This document shows positions 8,455 to 16,636 of a DNA stretch of 64,000 nucleotides, in pieces. Position 1 is the first letter of the stretch. Each line of letters starts with the position of its first letter. The notes under the pieces were generated by a model, which was given only the letters and a program-made list of their open reading frames with translations, ran no database searches and was not told where the DNA came from. A program made the position numbers and the translations under genes. The DNA is taken from NCBI RefSeq assembly GCF_027486195.1, contig NZ_JAIXPP010000033.1, positions 1-64,000 on the forward strand, read 5' to 3'. This DNA comes from Novosphingobium sp. (GTDB taxonomy: Bacteria > Pseudomonadota > Alphaproteobacteria > Sphingomonadales > Sphingomonadaceae).

Positions 8455-9180
8455 TTACAATTCCGCCGAGTAGGCTACAACTGACAGAGCTTTGGTAGCG
8501 TCTCGGCGCTGCTTGTACTGCCCGATGAAAACGCCGGGATCTGCGGGTTCGTTTATTCTGTTCAATTCGAAACGCCCAGGTCCGATCGGTGAGAGGCGAT
8601 AAGCGCGGCCATTCATGCGGCAGAATAGCTCCTTCGACCCGGACAATGGAGTCCATTTGCAGTCGGCACCTGCGAGAAATCTTCGTTCAAGTGCGACGCG
8701 TTCCGCTTCCAGTATAGCTCGATAGCGGGCTTCTCGTTCAGTTTGCAGCCTGCGCCATTCCTGTTCGATGTGCTCTTGGAGAGCGCCTATGATTGCGGGG
8801 AGTTCCGTTCCTTCTGCAGCTTCCCGGGCAAATAGTGCCTCGCATGAGGCTCTCAGATCTTCCTTGGGATAGTCCGCTCTATCCCTTTCCTGAAAGTCCC
8901 GCATGCGTTCGGCGACATCAGTGCGAGTCAGATGAGGGCCGGGCATTGCATTGAGGTGCTCAGCGAGGGCTGGGATCGGCACCCAGCAGGGTGCCGCTGC
9001 AATTACCAATCGCTCACGTTCAGGATTCCATTTCAGCCAGGCTGTGTTGTTCTGATTGAGCTTCGCTACAATCTCGGCGGCTAGTCGTGACACCACGAAA
9101 CCATTTCGGATGTGTTTTAGCGACGGGCTGCTGACGTGATTGAAGAGGAGGTCGCGGACGACGTCCGTGGGATCGGCCAT
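8455..9180 (-). CDS. Hypothetical protein, 241 aa
   Basis: Not recognised. It is a soluble, mostly helical protein with a long charged stretch (about 130-170, EHIEQEWRRLQTEREARYRAILEAERVALERRF) that may form a coiled coil. A C-terminal beta-rich part follows (WTPLSGSKELFCRMNGRAYRL ... DPGVFIGQYKQRRDATKAL). The start at 9180 has AAGGA in front. It is divergent from the HNH endonuclease gene with about 90 bases between starts, so shared control or partner function is possible but not shown. Confidence 0.6.
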   Translation of the reverse strand: MADPTDVVRDLLFNHVSSPSLKHIRNGFVVSRLAAEIVAKLNQNNTAWLKWNPERERLVIAAAPCWVPIPALAEHLNAMPGPHLTRTDVAERMRDFQERDRADYPKEDLRASCEALFAREAAEGTELPAIIGALQEHIEQEWRRLQTEREARYRAILEAERVALERRFLAGADCKWTPLSGSKELFCRMNGRAYRLSPIGPGRFELNRINEPADPGVFIGQYKQRRDATKALSVVAYSAEL

Positions 9181-9269
9181 GGTCGTATCCTTGCAGTTAC
9201 GGTGTGTCGCTGCTTACTGGGATTGGATTCGTTTCCTCCCGACCGAAAGTACCACGGGAGGCGCACAAT

Positions 9270-10088
9270 ATGGAGAGGTCTATGGCCGGAAGCGCGAAGC
9301 TGGCGATTAAGTGGCTGGATCCAGGCCCGGCCGAGAACACCATTGACCTAATCCCCCAGCATTGGTTCGCGCACGAGACCAGCGAGACGTTCAAACAGCA
9401 CACGGTGCTTGATGCCAATGAGCTGAGTTGCGGACGAGTTCGCTGCAACCTTTCAGTCCGGGGAAGCACCGTGCTTTTGGACTACGCGGGTGAGCACACG
9501 GAGATCAACGAGCGCCTAGGCTTCATCGTCGGCTGCACCCGTTTGGTTTTTTCGGACTCCAATCGCAGCGGTACCCCAGACGTAGAATGGCGAGATAAGG
9601 ATCAGACAGCCTTTTCGGGTACATGGAAGACTGACCCCAAGCTAAAGCTGCTGCCATGGAAAAACTTCGATCGCTTTCGTCCAAAAGATGCTGAGCAAGG
9701 CCAGAGGGAACTTTATCGAAAGGTCGCTGTTCGCCAGGGCCAATCTGCGTTCCGCGATAAACTTGTAGCTGCCTATGGTGGACGATGCGCCGTGACCGGA
9801 TGCACCATCGATGAGGTGCTCGAGGCCGCCCATATCGAGCCCTATGCGACTGGCCGCAACAACGACGCCAGCAACGGGATACTTCTACGTGCGGACATCC
9901 ACACCTTGTTTGATCTTGGGATCATCAGGGTCCGGCGCTCCTACATAATCGAAGCGCCAGAGAGTATCCGCGCAGCTTTGTCACTTCCGCATCGGCTGTT
10001 GGTCGTTCCCGACGACAGCGCGCAGCGGCCTTGCCCAGACGGCTTGGAACGAAAGTGGGTTCTTATGGACCAAATGCCTCCTGACTGA
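9270..10088 (+). CDS. HNH endonuclease
   Basis: 272 aa. The C-terminal half carries an HNH_2-type nuclease: FRDKLVAAYGGRCAVTGC, then AAHIEPYATGRNNDASNGILLRADIHTLFDLGII, giving the H, N and H metal/catalytic positions. The N-terminal half (about 1-130) has no recognised family and may select the target. I chose the ATG at 9270 because GGGAGG lies nine bases upstream; an in-frame ATG at 9204 is possible. An IS110 transposase follows, then an S24 repressor paralogue. A second HNH/S24 pair occurs at 57.8-59.4 kb. Confidence 0.82.
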   Translation: MERSMAGSAKLAIKWLDPGPAENTIDLIPQHWFAHETSETFKQHTVLDANELSCGRVRCNLSVRGSTVLLDYAGEHTEINERLGFIVGCTRLVFSDSNRSGTPDVEWRDKDQTAFSGTWKTDPKLKLLPWKNFDRFRPKDAEQGQRELYRKVAVRQGQSAFRDKLVAAYGGRCAVTGCTIDEVLEAAHIEPYATGRNNDASNGILLRADIHTLFDLGIIRVRRSYIIEAPESIRAALSLPHRLLVVPDDSAQRPCPDGLERKWVLMDQMPPD

Positions 10089-10104
10089 CGCGATTGTTCT
10101 TGTG

Positions 10105-10220
10105 GATCTAGGGTTCCTGCAAACGTGGTCTTCTGTGCAGGCCGGGCTCCACCTACAACCCTCGCAGTTCGAACTGCGACACTTACGTCGGAGTCCCGGC
10201 CCATCCCCGCTTACGGGGAA
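10105..10220 (-). ncRNA. Candidate IS guide RNA region (bridge/seek RNA) downstream of transposase
   Basis: Several hairpins are packed here: CCTGCA/TGCAGG (10116-10121 with 10136-10141); GCCGGGCTCC near 10141 against GGAGTCCCGGC ending at 10200 (one bulge), enclosing an 18-bp perfect palindrome TCGCAGTTCGAACTGCGA (10162-10179); and CCCCG-CTTA-CGGGG (10205-10218) across the transposase stop. IS110-family transposases use a structured RNA from a non-coding end to choose their targets. That this stretch is that RNA is inference. Confidence 0.35.
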
Positions 10221-11305
10221 GCCGCATGGAGTCGGGGATCAAAATCCGTTTCCGACTGCCAAACCTTGATAAGGACGATCGCCAGCTTGCGGGCGAGCGC
10301 CACGCGCGCTTTCGAGATTCCGATGCGGGCGCGCAGGGCGTCGCCCCAGGCCTTCAAGGCACTGGATTTCTTGACCGACACAAGCAGAACGGTTGCTGCA
10401 CTGACAAGGAGCGTACGGGTTGCCGTACAGCCCTTCTTGCTGATTCCACCCTGGCGCGACTTGACGCCGCTTTGATAGACAGAAGGCGTTAGCCCCAGAT
10501 AGGGGCCGACCGAGCGGGCATGCTTGAATCGGCTCACATCATCAATGGCACTGTAGAACATCAGAGCGGTCTTCGGGCCAACGCCTGGCACCGTCATCAG
10601 GCGCCTGCAGACAGGGTGCGTTTGCGCCAGTTCCGCAAATCGCTTGTCGAGCGACCGGATCTGTTCGTCGAGCGCTTCGGCAACCGCGACAAGCGGGCGA
10701 ACATCGGCATCAACATCCACGCCGTCGCGGCGCAACAGGTCCAGTTGTTCCTCGACATCTTGTGAGAGCGCGCCCTTGGCGACGCGTCGTTTCAGTTTAC
10801 CGCCATGCATCCGGACAATGGTGATGACCATGGCATCGAGCCGGACGCGGACACGGACAAGACTCTGACGGGCTATGAGCCTGGTACGCAGGTTCTGGCA
10901 TTCGAGGGACTTCAGGTGAACCTCGGCGCCAAGAGATCGTCCGACGCGTCCGAGTTCGGCGAGTCCAATGGCATCGTTGGTATCTGTCTTCTGCCGGCGT
11001 ACGGCGAGGAAGCGCTGCGCCTTGTAGACCTCGTAGAGTTTGACCGGGTAGCCTGCCGCTAGCAGGTCGCGGATCATGTGGGTGGCGACACCCGCTTCGA
11101 CCGCGATGAGACGGAGCGATTCTGGCGGGAATCGTCCCAGAAAGGCGCTTACCGACGCGGTCGTCGTCTCGCATTTTTCCTGCGCAATGATGAGGCCATC
11201 CTGATCAATCGCGCAGGCTGATGTATGCAGGTACCCGCAATCAAGTCCGATCCAGATGTCTTGCTGAGTCAAGGCCACAATTCCCCGAATTCTGCGCCGC
11301 GTCAT
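10211..11305 (-). CDS. IS110-family transposase (DEDD type)
   Basis: 364 aa, full length for the family. The N-terminal RuvC-like DEDD domain shows D22 (IGLDCG), E70 (AVEAG), and D108/D111 (QKTDTNDAIGLAE). The C-terminal Transposase_20 domain has the helix-hairpin-helix VPGVGPKTAL and GLTPSVYQSGVKSRQGG, where Ser279 is the probable recombination nucleophile. All key residues are present, so the enzyme may be active. GGGAG precedes the start. It is transcribed against the adjacent S24 gene and sits just upstream of it, so it may have cut off that gene's original promoter. Confidence 0.95.
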   Translation of the reverse strand: MTRRRIRGIVALTQQDIWIGLDCGYLHTSACAIDQDGLIIAQEKCETTTASVSAFLGRFPPESLRLIAVEAGVATHMIRDLLAAGYPVKLYEVYKAQRFLAVRRQKTDTNDAIGLAELGRVGRSLGAEVHLKSLECQNLRTRLIARQSLVRVRVRLDAMVITIVRMHGGKLKRRVAKGALSQDVEEQLDLLRRDGVDVDADVRPLVAVAEALDEQIRSLDKRFAELAQTHPVCRRLMTVPGVGPKTALMFYSAIDDVSRFKHARSVGPYLGLTPSVYQSGVKSRQGGISKKGCTATRTLLVSAATVLLVSVKKSSALKAWGDALRARIGISKARVALARKLAIVLIKVWQSETDFDPRLHAASP

Positions 11306-11447
11306 TTGGTCTCCCGGCTCATGCCTCGCAAATTTCCGACGTCGACGGCGCTATCCTCTGGTCTGACAGACTGTGAATGGCTAGTAGGAACTGTCCTTTC
11401 GTCTCCTTCAATTTTCTAAGATATCTTGCAGAAGGAATAGCTCGCGC

Positions 11448-12071
11448 GTGGAAGAGGTGGCGACCAAACTGGCCGCGTTGATCCAAGAGCATGGAGAGAC
11501 ATATTCGTCGATCTCGCGGCTGCTGGGACGCAATGCAGCCTATATCCAGCAGTTCATCCAGCGCGGCAGCCCGCGCCGCCTTGATGGCGAGGACATTGCT
11601 GTTCTTGCGCGCCACTTCGAGGTCAAGCCATCGGTGCTGGGCGGCATTGATCCGCCGCCTTTGGGTCCCGGTGACGTGGTCGTTCTGCCAATCCTGAATC
11701 CCAAAACCGAAGAGACCGTAAGAGCCTTTGATTCGCGCCTTCTACAACGCATCGGCGTGCGGCATTCAGTCGCGGCTATCGTGCAGATCAGCGACGACAC
11801 GATGTACCCCACGCTGTCAGCGGGTGACGAAGTGATCGTGCACAGGCTTGGCGGCAAAGAGGTATTGCGCGACGGGCTTTATGCCTTGCGGATGGAGGAC
11901 GCCCTCGTGGTGCGCCGGCTCGCGCTTGAGCCGGCTGCAGGCAAGGTGACGGTCAGCTGCGACCACGCGCACTATCCGCATTGGCCTGGTGTGGCCAAAC
12001 GCTCGCTCACCATTATCGGCCGGGTGTGCTGGATTGGGCGAACGGTAGGGATTAGCGCGCGGGGAGATTGA
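11448..12071 (+). CDS. S24-family repressor paralogue lacking the protease dyad
   Basis: 207 aa from a GTG. An N-terminal DNA-binding region (TYSSISRLLGRNAAYIQQFIQRGSPRRLD) is joined to a LexA/CI-like C-terminal domain. It is a clear paralogue of the gene at 57844. Where that protein has the catalytic Ser in GESM and Lys in VVKR, this one has T118 (DDTM) and R156 (VVRR), and its linker has no Ala-Gly cleavage site. Self-cleavage should therefore be impossible, and it may be a non-inducible repressor or a dimer partner. It is followed by the AlpA/HTH pair on the other strand. Confidence 0.85.
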   Translation: MEEVATKLAALIQEHGETYSSISRLLGRNAAYIQQFIQRGSPRRLDGEDIAVLARHFEVKPSVLGGIDPPPLGPGDVVVLPILNPKTEETVRAFDSRLLQRIGVRHSVAAIVQISDDTMYPTLSAGDEVIVHRLGGKEVLRDGLYALRMEDALVVRRLALEPAAGKVTVSCDHAHYPHWPGVAKRSLTIIGRVCWIGRTVGISARGD

Positions 12072-12202
12072 ACGAGGGCTGGGCCAAAGATCATTGATCT
12101 AGAGTTGATCGCGGTCGATCATCCGGCTCTGAGATGGTTCTCCTGATCGGAGAGCTGTGCGAGCAGGTTTCCTTCGAAGTGCTCGATCTATGGCCGCCTG
12201 GA

Positions 12203-12424
12203 TCATTTGCCGGCTGACTTTACCGCGCTCTCCTCAATCCATGTGGAGATGTCCTCTTCAGCCCAGGCCACGGCATAGCCACCCAGTTGCACAGGTTTCG
12301 GGAACTTACCCTCTGCCATCCAGCGGTAGATGGTCGACCGGCCGAGGCCAACGCGATGCTGGACCTCCTTGAACCTGACCAGGCGCGTCACTCTGCGCGG
12401 TACTGCGGGATCGTAGTCAACCAT
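12203..12424 (-). CDS. alpA: AlpA-family DNA-binding protein
   Basis: 73 aa, excisionase/AlpA-type winged HTH: LVRFKEVQHRVGLGRSTIYRWMAEGKFPKPVQLGGYAVAW, with the acidic tail typical of the family. Such proteins act as activators or directionality factors of integrated elements. The ATG at 12424 lies inside the end of the preceding HTH gene (8-base overlap), so they form one unit. Upstream open frame beyond 12424 belongs to the neighbour in another frame. Confidence 0.85.
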   Translation of the reverse strand: MVDYDPAVPRRVTRLVRFKEVQHRVGLGRSTIYRWMAEGKFPKPVQLGGYAVAWAEEDISTWIEESAVKSAGK

Positions 12425-12893
12425 TACGTCCTCCTGCGTCGGCCAGAAGGGCGTCCTTGCGGGCAAGCTCGTCGAGATGGTCTGCCAGAAGCCGGGCAAC
12501 GCGGTGCGCCGTCCCCTTGGCCCAGCGCGGCTTAACATCGTGAACCTGGTTGCCCAGGACGCGTTCAAGGCTGGACGGCAGTTCGCTGACGAGCTCCTCG
12601 AAAAAGTGGGCGATATCCGTCTGAAGCCAGCGGGTCGCTTGGTCGCTGCCCGCTCCAAGGAACAGCAGCATGGGAGCGTGCGGTGACATCCCAGATGCTG
12701 CGAGGATCCGAAGCGCTTCGCCAAGGCTTGGGCTGCGTTCGCCGAGCAGCGTCCGGCGGAGCGCGTCCTTGTGGAGGTCTGCATCGCGCGCGATCTCGCA
12801 GCGGTTGCGGCCGCTTTGCTCGACAGCTGTTTGCAAGAGCTGGGCAAGGTCTCTGCGGGTCTGCATTTCACCTAGTACGCTGAGGCTGACCAT
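12417..12893 (-). CDS. HTH regulator of the transfer region
   Basis: 158 aa from the ATG at 12893 (MVSLSVLGEMQTRR), with GGAG eight bases upstream. An XRE-like helix-turn-helix lies near the N-terminus (QSGRNRCEIARDADLHKDALRRTLLGERSPSLGEALRILAASG), where lengthening of the recognition region suggests an atypical HTH. The C-terminal half is helical and unassigned. It is divergent from traA, and its promoter region holds a perfect GTTC-N7-GTTC box 73 bases before the start, so SOS-type control of the regulator pair is likely. Confidence 0.7.
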   Translation of the reverse strand: MVSLSVLGEMQTRRDLAQLLQTAVEQSGRNRCEIARDADLHKDALRRTLLGERSPSLGEALRILAASGMSPHAPMLLFLGAGSDQATRWLQTDIAHFFEELVSELPSSLERVLGNQVHDVKPRWAKGTAHRVARLLADHLDELARKDALLADAGGRNG

Positions 12894-12965
12894 GACTGTT
12901 TCTCCTCTGGCTGGCGTGGTCGAATCACCGGCTACGCGAAGAGGAACTGTGTAGGAAAATAAAAA

Positions 12966-12980
12966 GAACAAAAAACGAAC
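12966..12980 (-). promoter_or_regulatory. SOS/LexA-type box between regulator pair and tra operon
   Basis: GAAC-AAAAAAC-GAAC on the plus strand, which is GTTC-N7-GTTC on the minus strand: a perfect match to the alphaproteobacterial LexA operator. It lies 73 bases upstream of the HTH gene start (12893) and 285 bases upstream of traA (13265). The same motif and nearly the same distance occur in front of the S24 gene at 57844. Confidence 0.65.
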
Positions 12981-13264
12981 ATAGCGGAAAGCGCGAATCA
13001 ATGCTGGATGTCGATTCGCGCACAAACCGGCTCTGCGCGCGCGAAATCCGGGAGGCTGGGCGCACTTTCCGGCCATTTGTGTCGATGCGCTGCACCACGC
13101 GGCGCGAACTACGGCCACCTGAACCTTCGTGGTCGCTTTTTGCTTGGTCCAAGCCGCAGCAATTGAAGTCCCCATTTCCTACACCCGCGCTGAGGGAGCA
13201 CGAAGAACAGACAGCGAACGGTCTCCCCGATTGCTGTCACTCCAACCTTCGAAAGGCTCCATCC

Positions 13265-13579
13265 ATGAAAACATTCGTTCCGCGTTTCCCCCGGCCGCGG
13301 CTTGCGCAGTATGCGCTGCCGGCGATCGCTGCGCTTGCCGTTGCGAGCGCCGCGTATGCGGGAACCGACGCCACGTTCACGCCCGCCCTCACCAAATTCA
13401 CCGCTTTTCTCCAGGGCTCCGGCGGCAAGATCATCACCGTCCTCAGCCTCGCCAGCGGCCTGATCGGTCTCGCGTCGGGCCGCTTCTCGATCGCGCAGAT
13501 CGCGGTTCCGGTGGGCGTCGGAATTGGCGTCGGCACGGGTGTGCCGATCGTCACCTCCGTCGTGACCGCGGTCATCTGA
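13265..13579 (+). CDS. traA: TraA-like conjugative pilin
   Basis: 104 aa. The leader (MKTFVPRFPRPRLAQYALPA..., cleavage near AYA-G33) releases a mature pilin of about 72 residues with two hydrophobic helices (ITVLSLASGLIGLASG and IAVPVGVGIGVGTGVPIVTSVVTAVI) around a short basic turn. This is the VirB2/TraA pilin layout, and it is the first gene of the operon as in F. I chose the ATG at 13265 because AAAGG precedes it and the longer frame from 13001 is not signal-like. The subunit polymerises into the conjugative pilus. Confidence 0.8.
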   Translation: MKTFVPRFPRPRLAQYALPAIAALAVASAAYAGTDATFTPALTKFTAFLQGSGGKIITVLSLASGLIGLASGRFSIAQIAVPVGVGIGVGTGVPIVTSVVTAVI

Positions 13580-13613
13580 AGCAGCGACCCGGTCACGGCG
13601 GGAGGGCGGCAAC

Positions 13614-13901
13614 ATGGCTGACAAGTACCTCGTACCCCAACGTCTCGACGATCCGGAGCTTATCGGCTTCTGGACGATCGACGAGTTTGCGGGGCTGTTG
13701 ATCCCCTTCACCTGGGGGATCCTGGCGCAGCACATCTTCATCGGGATCGCTCTCGCCTTTGCGGCCTGGTTCGTCTTGCGGAAGGCGAAATCCAGACATG
13801 CGGGCTCGGCGCTGATGCATGCTGCCTACTGGTACCTGCCCGGGGCGTTCCTCGGGCTCAAGGCCACGCCGCCCTCCCATTGCCGTTTGCTGGCCGGCTG
13901 A
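13614..13901 (+). CDS. traL: TraL, type IV secretion pilus assembly
   Basis: 95 aa inner-membrane protein of the TraL/VirB3 family. The N-terminus YLVPQRLDDPELIGFWTIDEF is characteristic, and two adjacent hydrophobic segments (about 25-55) follow. It helps assemble pilin at the inner membrane next to the TraC ATPase. It lies between traA and traE, the canonical order. Confidence 0.9.
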   Translation: MADKYLVPQRLDDPELIGFWTIDEFAGLLIPFTWGILAQHIFIGIALAFAAWFVLRKAKSRHAGSALMHAAYWYLPGAFLGLKATPPSHCRLLAG

Positions 13902-13911
13902 GGGGGGCGTC

Positions 13912-14487
13912 ATGCGTGCAGAGTACGCTTACGAAGAGGCGCAGAAGTACTTGCGCCAGCGCAATCGCCTGGCTGTGGCGACCGGGGTTCTCGGGCTTGC
14001 CAGTGTTCTAGGGGTCGGCGCTGCGGCGACAAGGGACCGCGAGGTCGTCCTCGTGCCGATCACGAGCGAGCGCCTTTCGCTTACCAGTGTCGGGGCCGAC
14101 GCACATTACCTTGAGCTCGTCACGCGCGACACCGCACTGCTCCTTCTGAACCGGTCGCCCGAGGGGCTCGACTACTGGATGAGCGGGATCCTGCGGCTTG
14201 CCGATCCGGCAGCCTATGGGCGGCTGAAGGCCGAGCTCGTCAAGATTGTCGAGGAACAGCGCGGGTCGGATGTCAGCCAGGCGTTCGTGATCCGGCGGAT
14301 GGATGTCGACCCCGGCACTCTCACCTCAACTGTCGCGGGCACGCTCAAGACCTTCGTCGGCGCGCAAGTGATCGCCAGCGACGATCGCAGCTTTCGGTTC
14401 CGCTGGAGCAGGCGGGGGCTCTCCCTCGCGCTCACCGGCTTCGAGCAGCTGCCCGATCCCAACCAGAAGGAAGCAACACAGCCATGA
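13912..14487 (+). CDS. traE: TraE, type IV secretion core component
   Basis: 191 aa from the ATG at 13912; the open frame further upstream overlaps traL and is discarded. One N-terminal membrane helix (about 20-40, LAVATGVLGLASVLGVGAAA) is followed by a periplasmic VirB8-like domain (TSVGADAHYLELVTRDTALLLLNRSPEGLDYWM is the family signature region). It scaffolds the inner-membrane part of the transfer channel. Its stop overlaps the traK start by four bases. Confidence 0.9.
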   Translation: MRAEYAYEEAQKYLRQRNRLAVATGVLGLASVLGVGAAATRDREVVLVPITSERLSLTSVGADAHYLELVTRDTALLLLNRSPEGLDYWMSGILRLADPAAYGRLKAELVKIVEEQRGSDVSQAFVIRRMDVDPGTLTSTVAGTLKTFVGAQVIASDDRSFRFRWSRRGLSLALTGFEQLPDPNQKEATQP

Positions 14488-15296
14488 GTGCAACGATCCC
14501 CCTTGCCTCGCCGGCACTTGGCGCGGGCGTATTTTGCCTCGGTCTCGGCGCAAGCCGCCGCATCGACACGGGCTGGAAAGCGCTGAGCCTCGCCCTGTTC
14601 GCCTATGCCTGCACTGCGAGCCCGGCTTTTGCCGATCAATTCGTCGAGGCTGCCGACAACGCCAAGATCGACTGCGTGCTCTCGCGGAGCGAGCTGACCC
14701 GCATAGCGCTGGTCGGAGACGGCTTTGCCAATGTTTCGAAGATCGCGAGCGCTTATCCATACAGCGACTTCACGATCACCAATGAGCCGGTCCGCGGCGA
14801 CATCTACATCTCGGTTCCGCCGCAGTTCGCATCGGACAAGGTCAGCTTCTTCGCCACGAGCAAGGCTGGGTTCGTTTACAAGTTCGCCTGCCGGACGGCA
14901 GCCCAGGAAGCGAGCCAGGTCTTCATTACGAACCCTGCGCTCAAGGCGCGCGAAGCGGAGGCGTGGGAGCGGGAAACCGGCCCTGACGATGCCGCAGTAC
15001 GGCTTATCGAAGCCATGGCGACTGACGGTGTCCTCCCTGGTTTCAGCCGGCGTGCCGAACTCGGGCTTCTGCGCAAGACCGGCTCGCTCGAGGTTCAGCT
15101 CGTCGCAGAATACATCGGCGCGGAGCTCACCGGCCAGCGCTTCCGGCTTCGCAATCTCGGGAAAGGTCCGCTTGAGCTCGGTAAGGATCGTGAGGGTCCT
15201 GCCGGCGTGCTCGCGTTCGCCTATGGCCGGGACGTTCTCCTCCCTGGTGAGATCACCAGCGCCTTCCTCGTGTTTCGCAAGGGAGGGCTCGAATGA
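14484..15296 (+). CDS. traK: TraK, outer-membrane core component (VirB9/secretin-like)
   Basis: 270 aa with a signal sequence ending near PAFA (about 49). The periplasmic domain has the secretin-N-like segment (TRIALVGDGFANVSKI ... DIYISVPPQF), and a C-terminal beta domain (LVAEYIGAELTGQRFRLRNLG) fits TraK. It docks to TraV and TraB to form the outer-membrane ring. The first hydrophobic stretch suggests the true start may be internal, but the 4-base overlap with traE supports 14484. Confidence 0.87.
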   Translation: MSATIPLASPALGAGVFCLGLGASRRIDTGWKALSLALFAYACTASPAFADQFVEAADNAKIDCVLSRSELTRIALVGDGFANVSKIASAYPYSDFTITNEPVRGDIYISVPPQFASDKVSFFATSKAGFVYKFACRTAAQEASQVFITNPALKAREAEAWERETGPDDAAVRLIEAMATDGVLPGFSRRAELGLLRKTGSLEVQLVAEYIGAELTGQRFRLRNLGKGPLELGKDREGPAGVLAFAYGRDVLLPGEITSAFLVFRKGGLE

Positions 15297-16636
15297 TGCA
15301 AGATCCAGAAAACCCGGTCCGCGGGTCCGCCCATGCGGTGCACGAGGTCGACGAAGCCAACGCCACGCCCGCGAGCCGGCGCGAAGTCGGCAGGCGCAAT
15401 CTCAATCGCCAGATTGCACAGCGCCAGAAGGTCCTACTGGCCGGCGTTGGCGCCATCGCATTGCTGGGCGGTGCGGCTTTTCTCTTCGCCGGCGGCGATG
15501 ACAAGAGTGGTGGAGCGGCGGGCACCGGGGTCAGCATCGACACGGGTAGCCTCGTCAATCGCAATCTCTCCGAGCGCGAGTTTGTCGCGACCTACGGCAA
15601 CAGGGCTGATGCGCAGGACCGCGAAATCAAGGCCCTAAAGGAAGGCCAGGTTTCGCGGCCGGAGCTCGAGGAGCAACTCGCCGCGCTCAAGACCGAGAAT
15701 GCCCAGATGCGGACCGATGGCCAATCTGCCATCGATGCGATTTCGGCAGAGAACGCATCGCTCAAGGCGCAGCTCGACCAGGCATCGCGCGCGCTCACCG
15801 CTCCAGCCATGCCGCCGCCTGCCTATGGCCCAGGTGTTGCGCCGGGAAGCGTGGATGGAGCGAGCCGCCAAAGTGCGGGTGGCCCGGCACCGGAAGCCAA
15901 GGTCAGTCTGATGAGCTTCGAGACCAGCGGCGCGGCACCTGCGAAATCCGGCAGTGATCCGAGCATCCCCCAGCTTTTGCTACAGGACAGTCCCGATTAC
16001 CTGCCGCCCAACAGCTATGCATCTGCACGGGTAATCGTCGGCGTCGATGCCTCGACCGGTGTTGCGAGCCAGACTGATCCGCTCCCCGTGGTGCTAAGGA
16101 TTACCGGTCCGGCACGCTCGGTTCTGCGCGGCGGGAAGGTCCTGACGACCGACATCACCGGCTGCCTCGTCAACGGCGCGGCCCGCGGCGATCTCAGCAG
16201 CGAGAAAGTCTATGTGAAGCTGGCGCGCATGACCTGCGCGCAGCCGGGCGGCCGCTATGCGGTAAGCGAGGTCAAAGGCTTCATCAGCTTTGCCGGCAAG
16301 TCGGGCGTGCGCGGCCGCGTTGTCAGCCGCGCTGGGAGCCTGGTCGGCAAAGCGCTTCTTGCCGGAATCGTTGGCGGTTTCGGGCGGGGCTTCTCCGCCA
16401 ACGCCAATGGCATCTTTACTGGACAGATTGGCGCTGACGGCAAGCGCCAGGCCCTTTCGCCGACGGACATCGTCACCGGCGGCATCGGCCAAGGCGCAGG
16501 AGAAGCCGCCGACACGGTGAGCAAATACCTCATCGAGCGGGCCGAACAATACCAACCCGTCGTCGAGATGCCGACCGGCATCGAGGTCGAGATCGTCTTT
16601 CTCGACGGCGTTCACGTCAGGAGCAACACGAAATGA
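15293..16636 (+). CDS. traB: TraB, envelope-spanning core component (VirB10-like)
   Basis: 447 aa. It has a cytoplasmic basic N-terminus, a membrane helix at about 45-63 (LLAGVGAIALLGGAAFLFAG), a coiled-coil/linker with ENAQ/ENAS repeats (about 105-165), and a C-terminal VirB10/TrbI beta-barrel domain (PNSYASARVIVGVDASTG ... RGRVVSRAGSLVGKA). It links the inner and outer membranes and senses channel opening. Overlaps traK and the dsbC gene by four bases each. Confidence 0.92.
   Translation: MMQDPENPVRGSAHAVHEVDEANATPASRREVGRRNLNRQIAQRQKVLLAGVGAIALLGGAAFLFAGGDDKSGGAAGTGVSIDTGSLVNRNLSEREFVATYGNRADAQDREIKALKEGQVSRPELEEQLAALKTENAQMRTDGQSAIDAISAENASLKAQLDQASRALTAPAMPPPAYGPGVAPGSVDGASRQSAGGPAPEAKVSLMSFETSGAAPAKSGSDPSIPQLLLQDSPDYLPPNSYASARVIVGVDASTGVASQTDPLPVVLRITGPARSVLRGGKVLTTDITGCLVNGAARGDLSSEKVYVKLARMTCAQPGGRYAVSEVKGFISFAGKSGVRGRVVSRAGSLVGKALLAGIVGGFGRGFSANANGIFTGQIGADGKRQALSPTDIVTGGIGQGAGEAADTVSKYLIERAEQYQPVVEMPTGIEVEIVFLDGVHVRSNTK

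Larger units (their letters stand above)
10100..11330 (-). mobile_element. IS110-family insertion sequence (ends approximate)
   Basis: One complete transposase plus structured flanking DNA, placed between the HNH gene (stop 10088) and the S24 gene (start 11448). IS110-family elements lack long terminal inverted repeats and usually make no target duplication, so I could not fix the ends; the limits are estimates. The hairpin-rich flank lies downstream of the transposase, which is the arrangement known for the IS1111 subgroup. Confidence 0.7.

Noticed and set aside
12425..12871. Upstream extension of the AlpA gene
   Set aside because: Lies in another frame of the HTH regulator; AlpA proteins are about 70 aa and the ATG at 12424 fits.
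13001..13264. Longer start for the pilin gene
   Set aside because: The extra 88 residues are not signal-like and overlap the promoter region; the ATG at 13265 gives a normal pilin leader.
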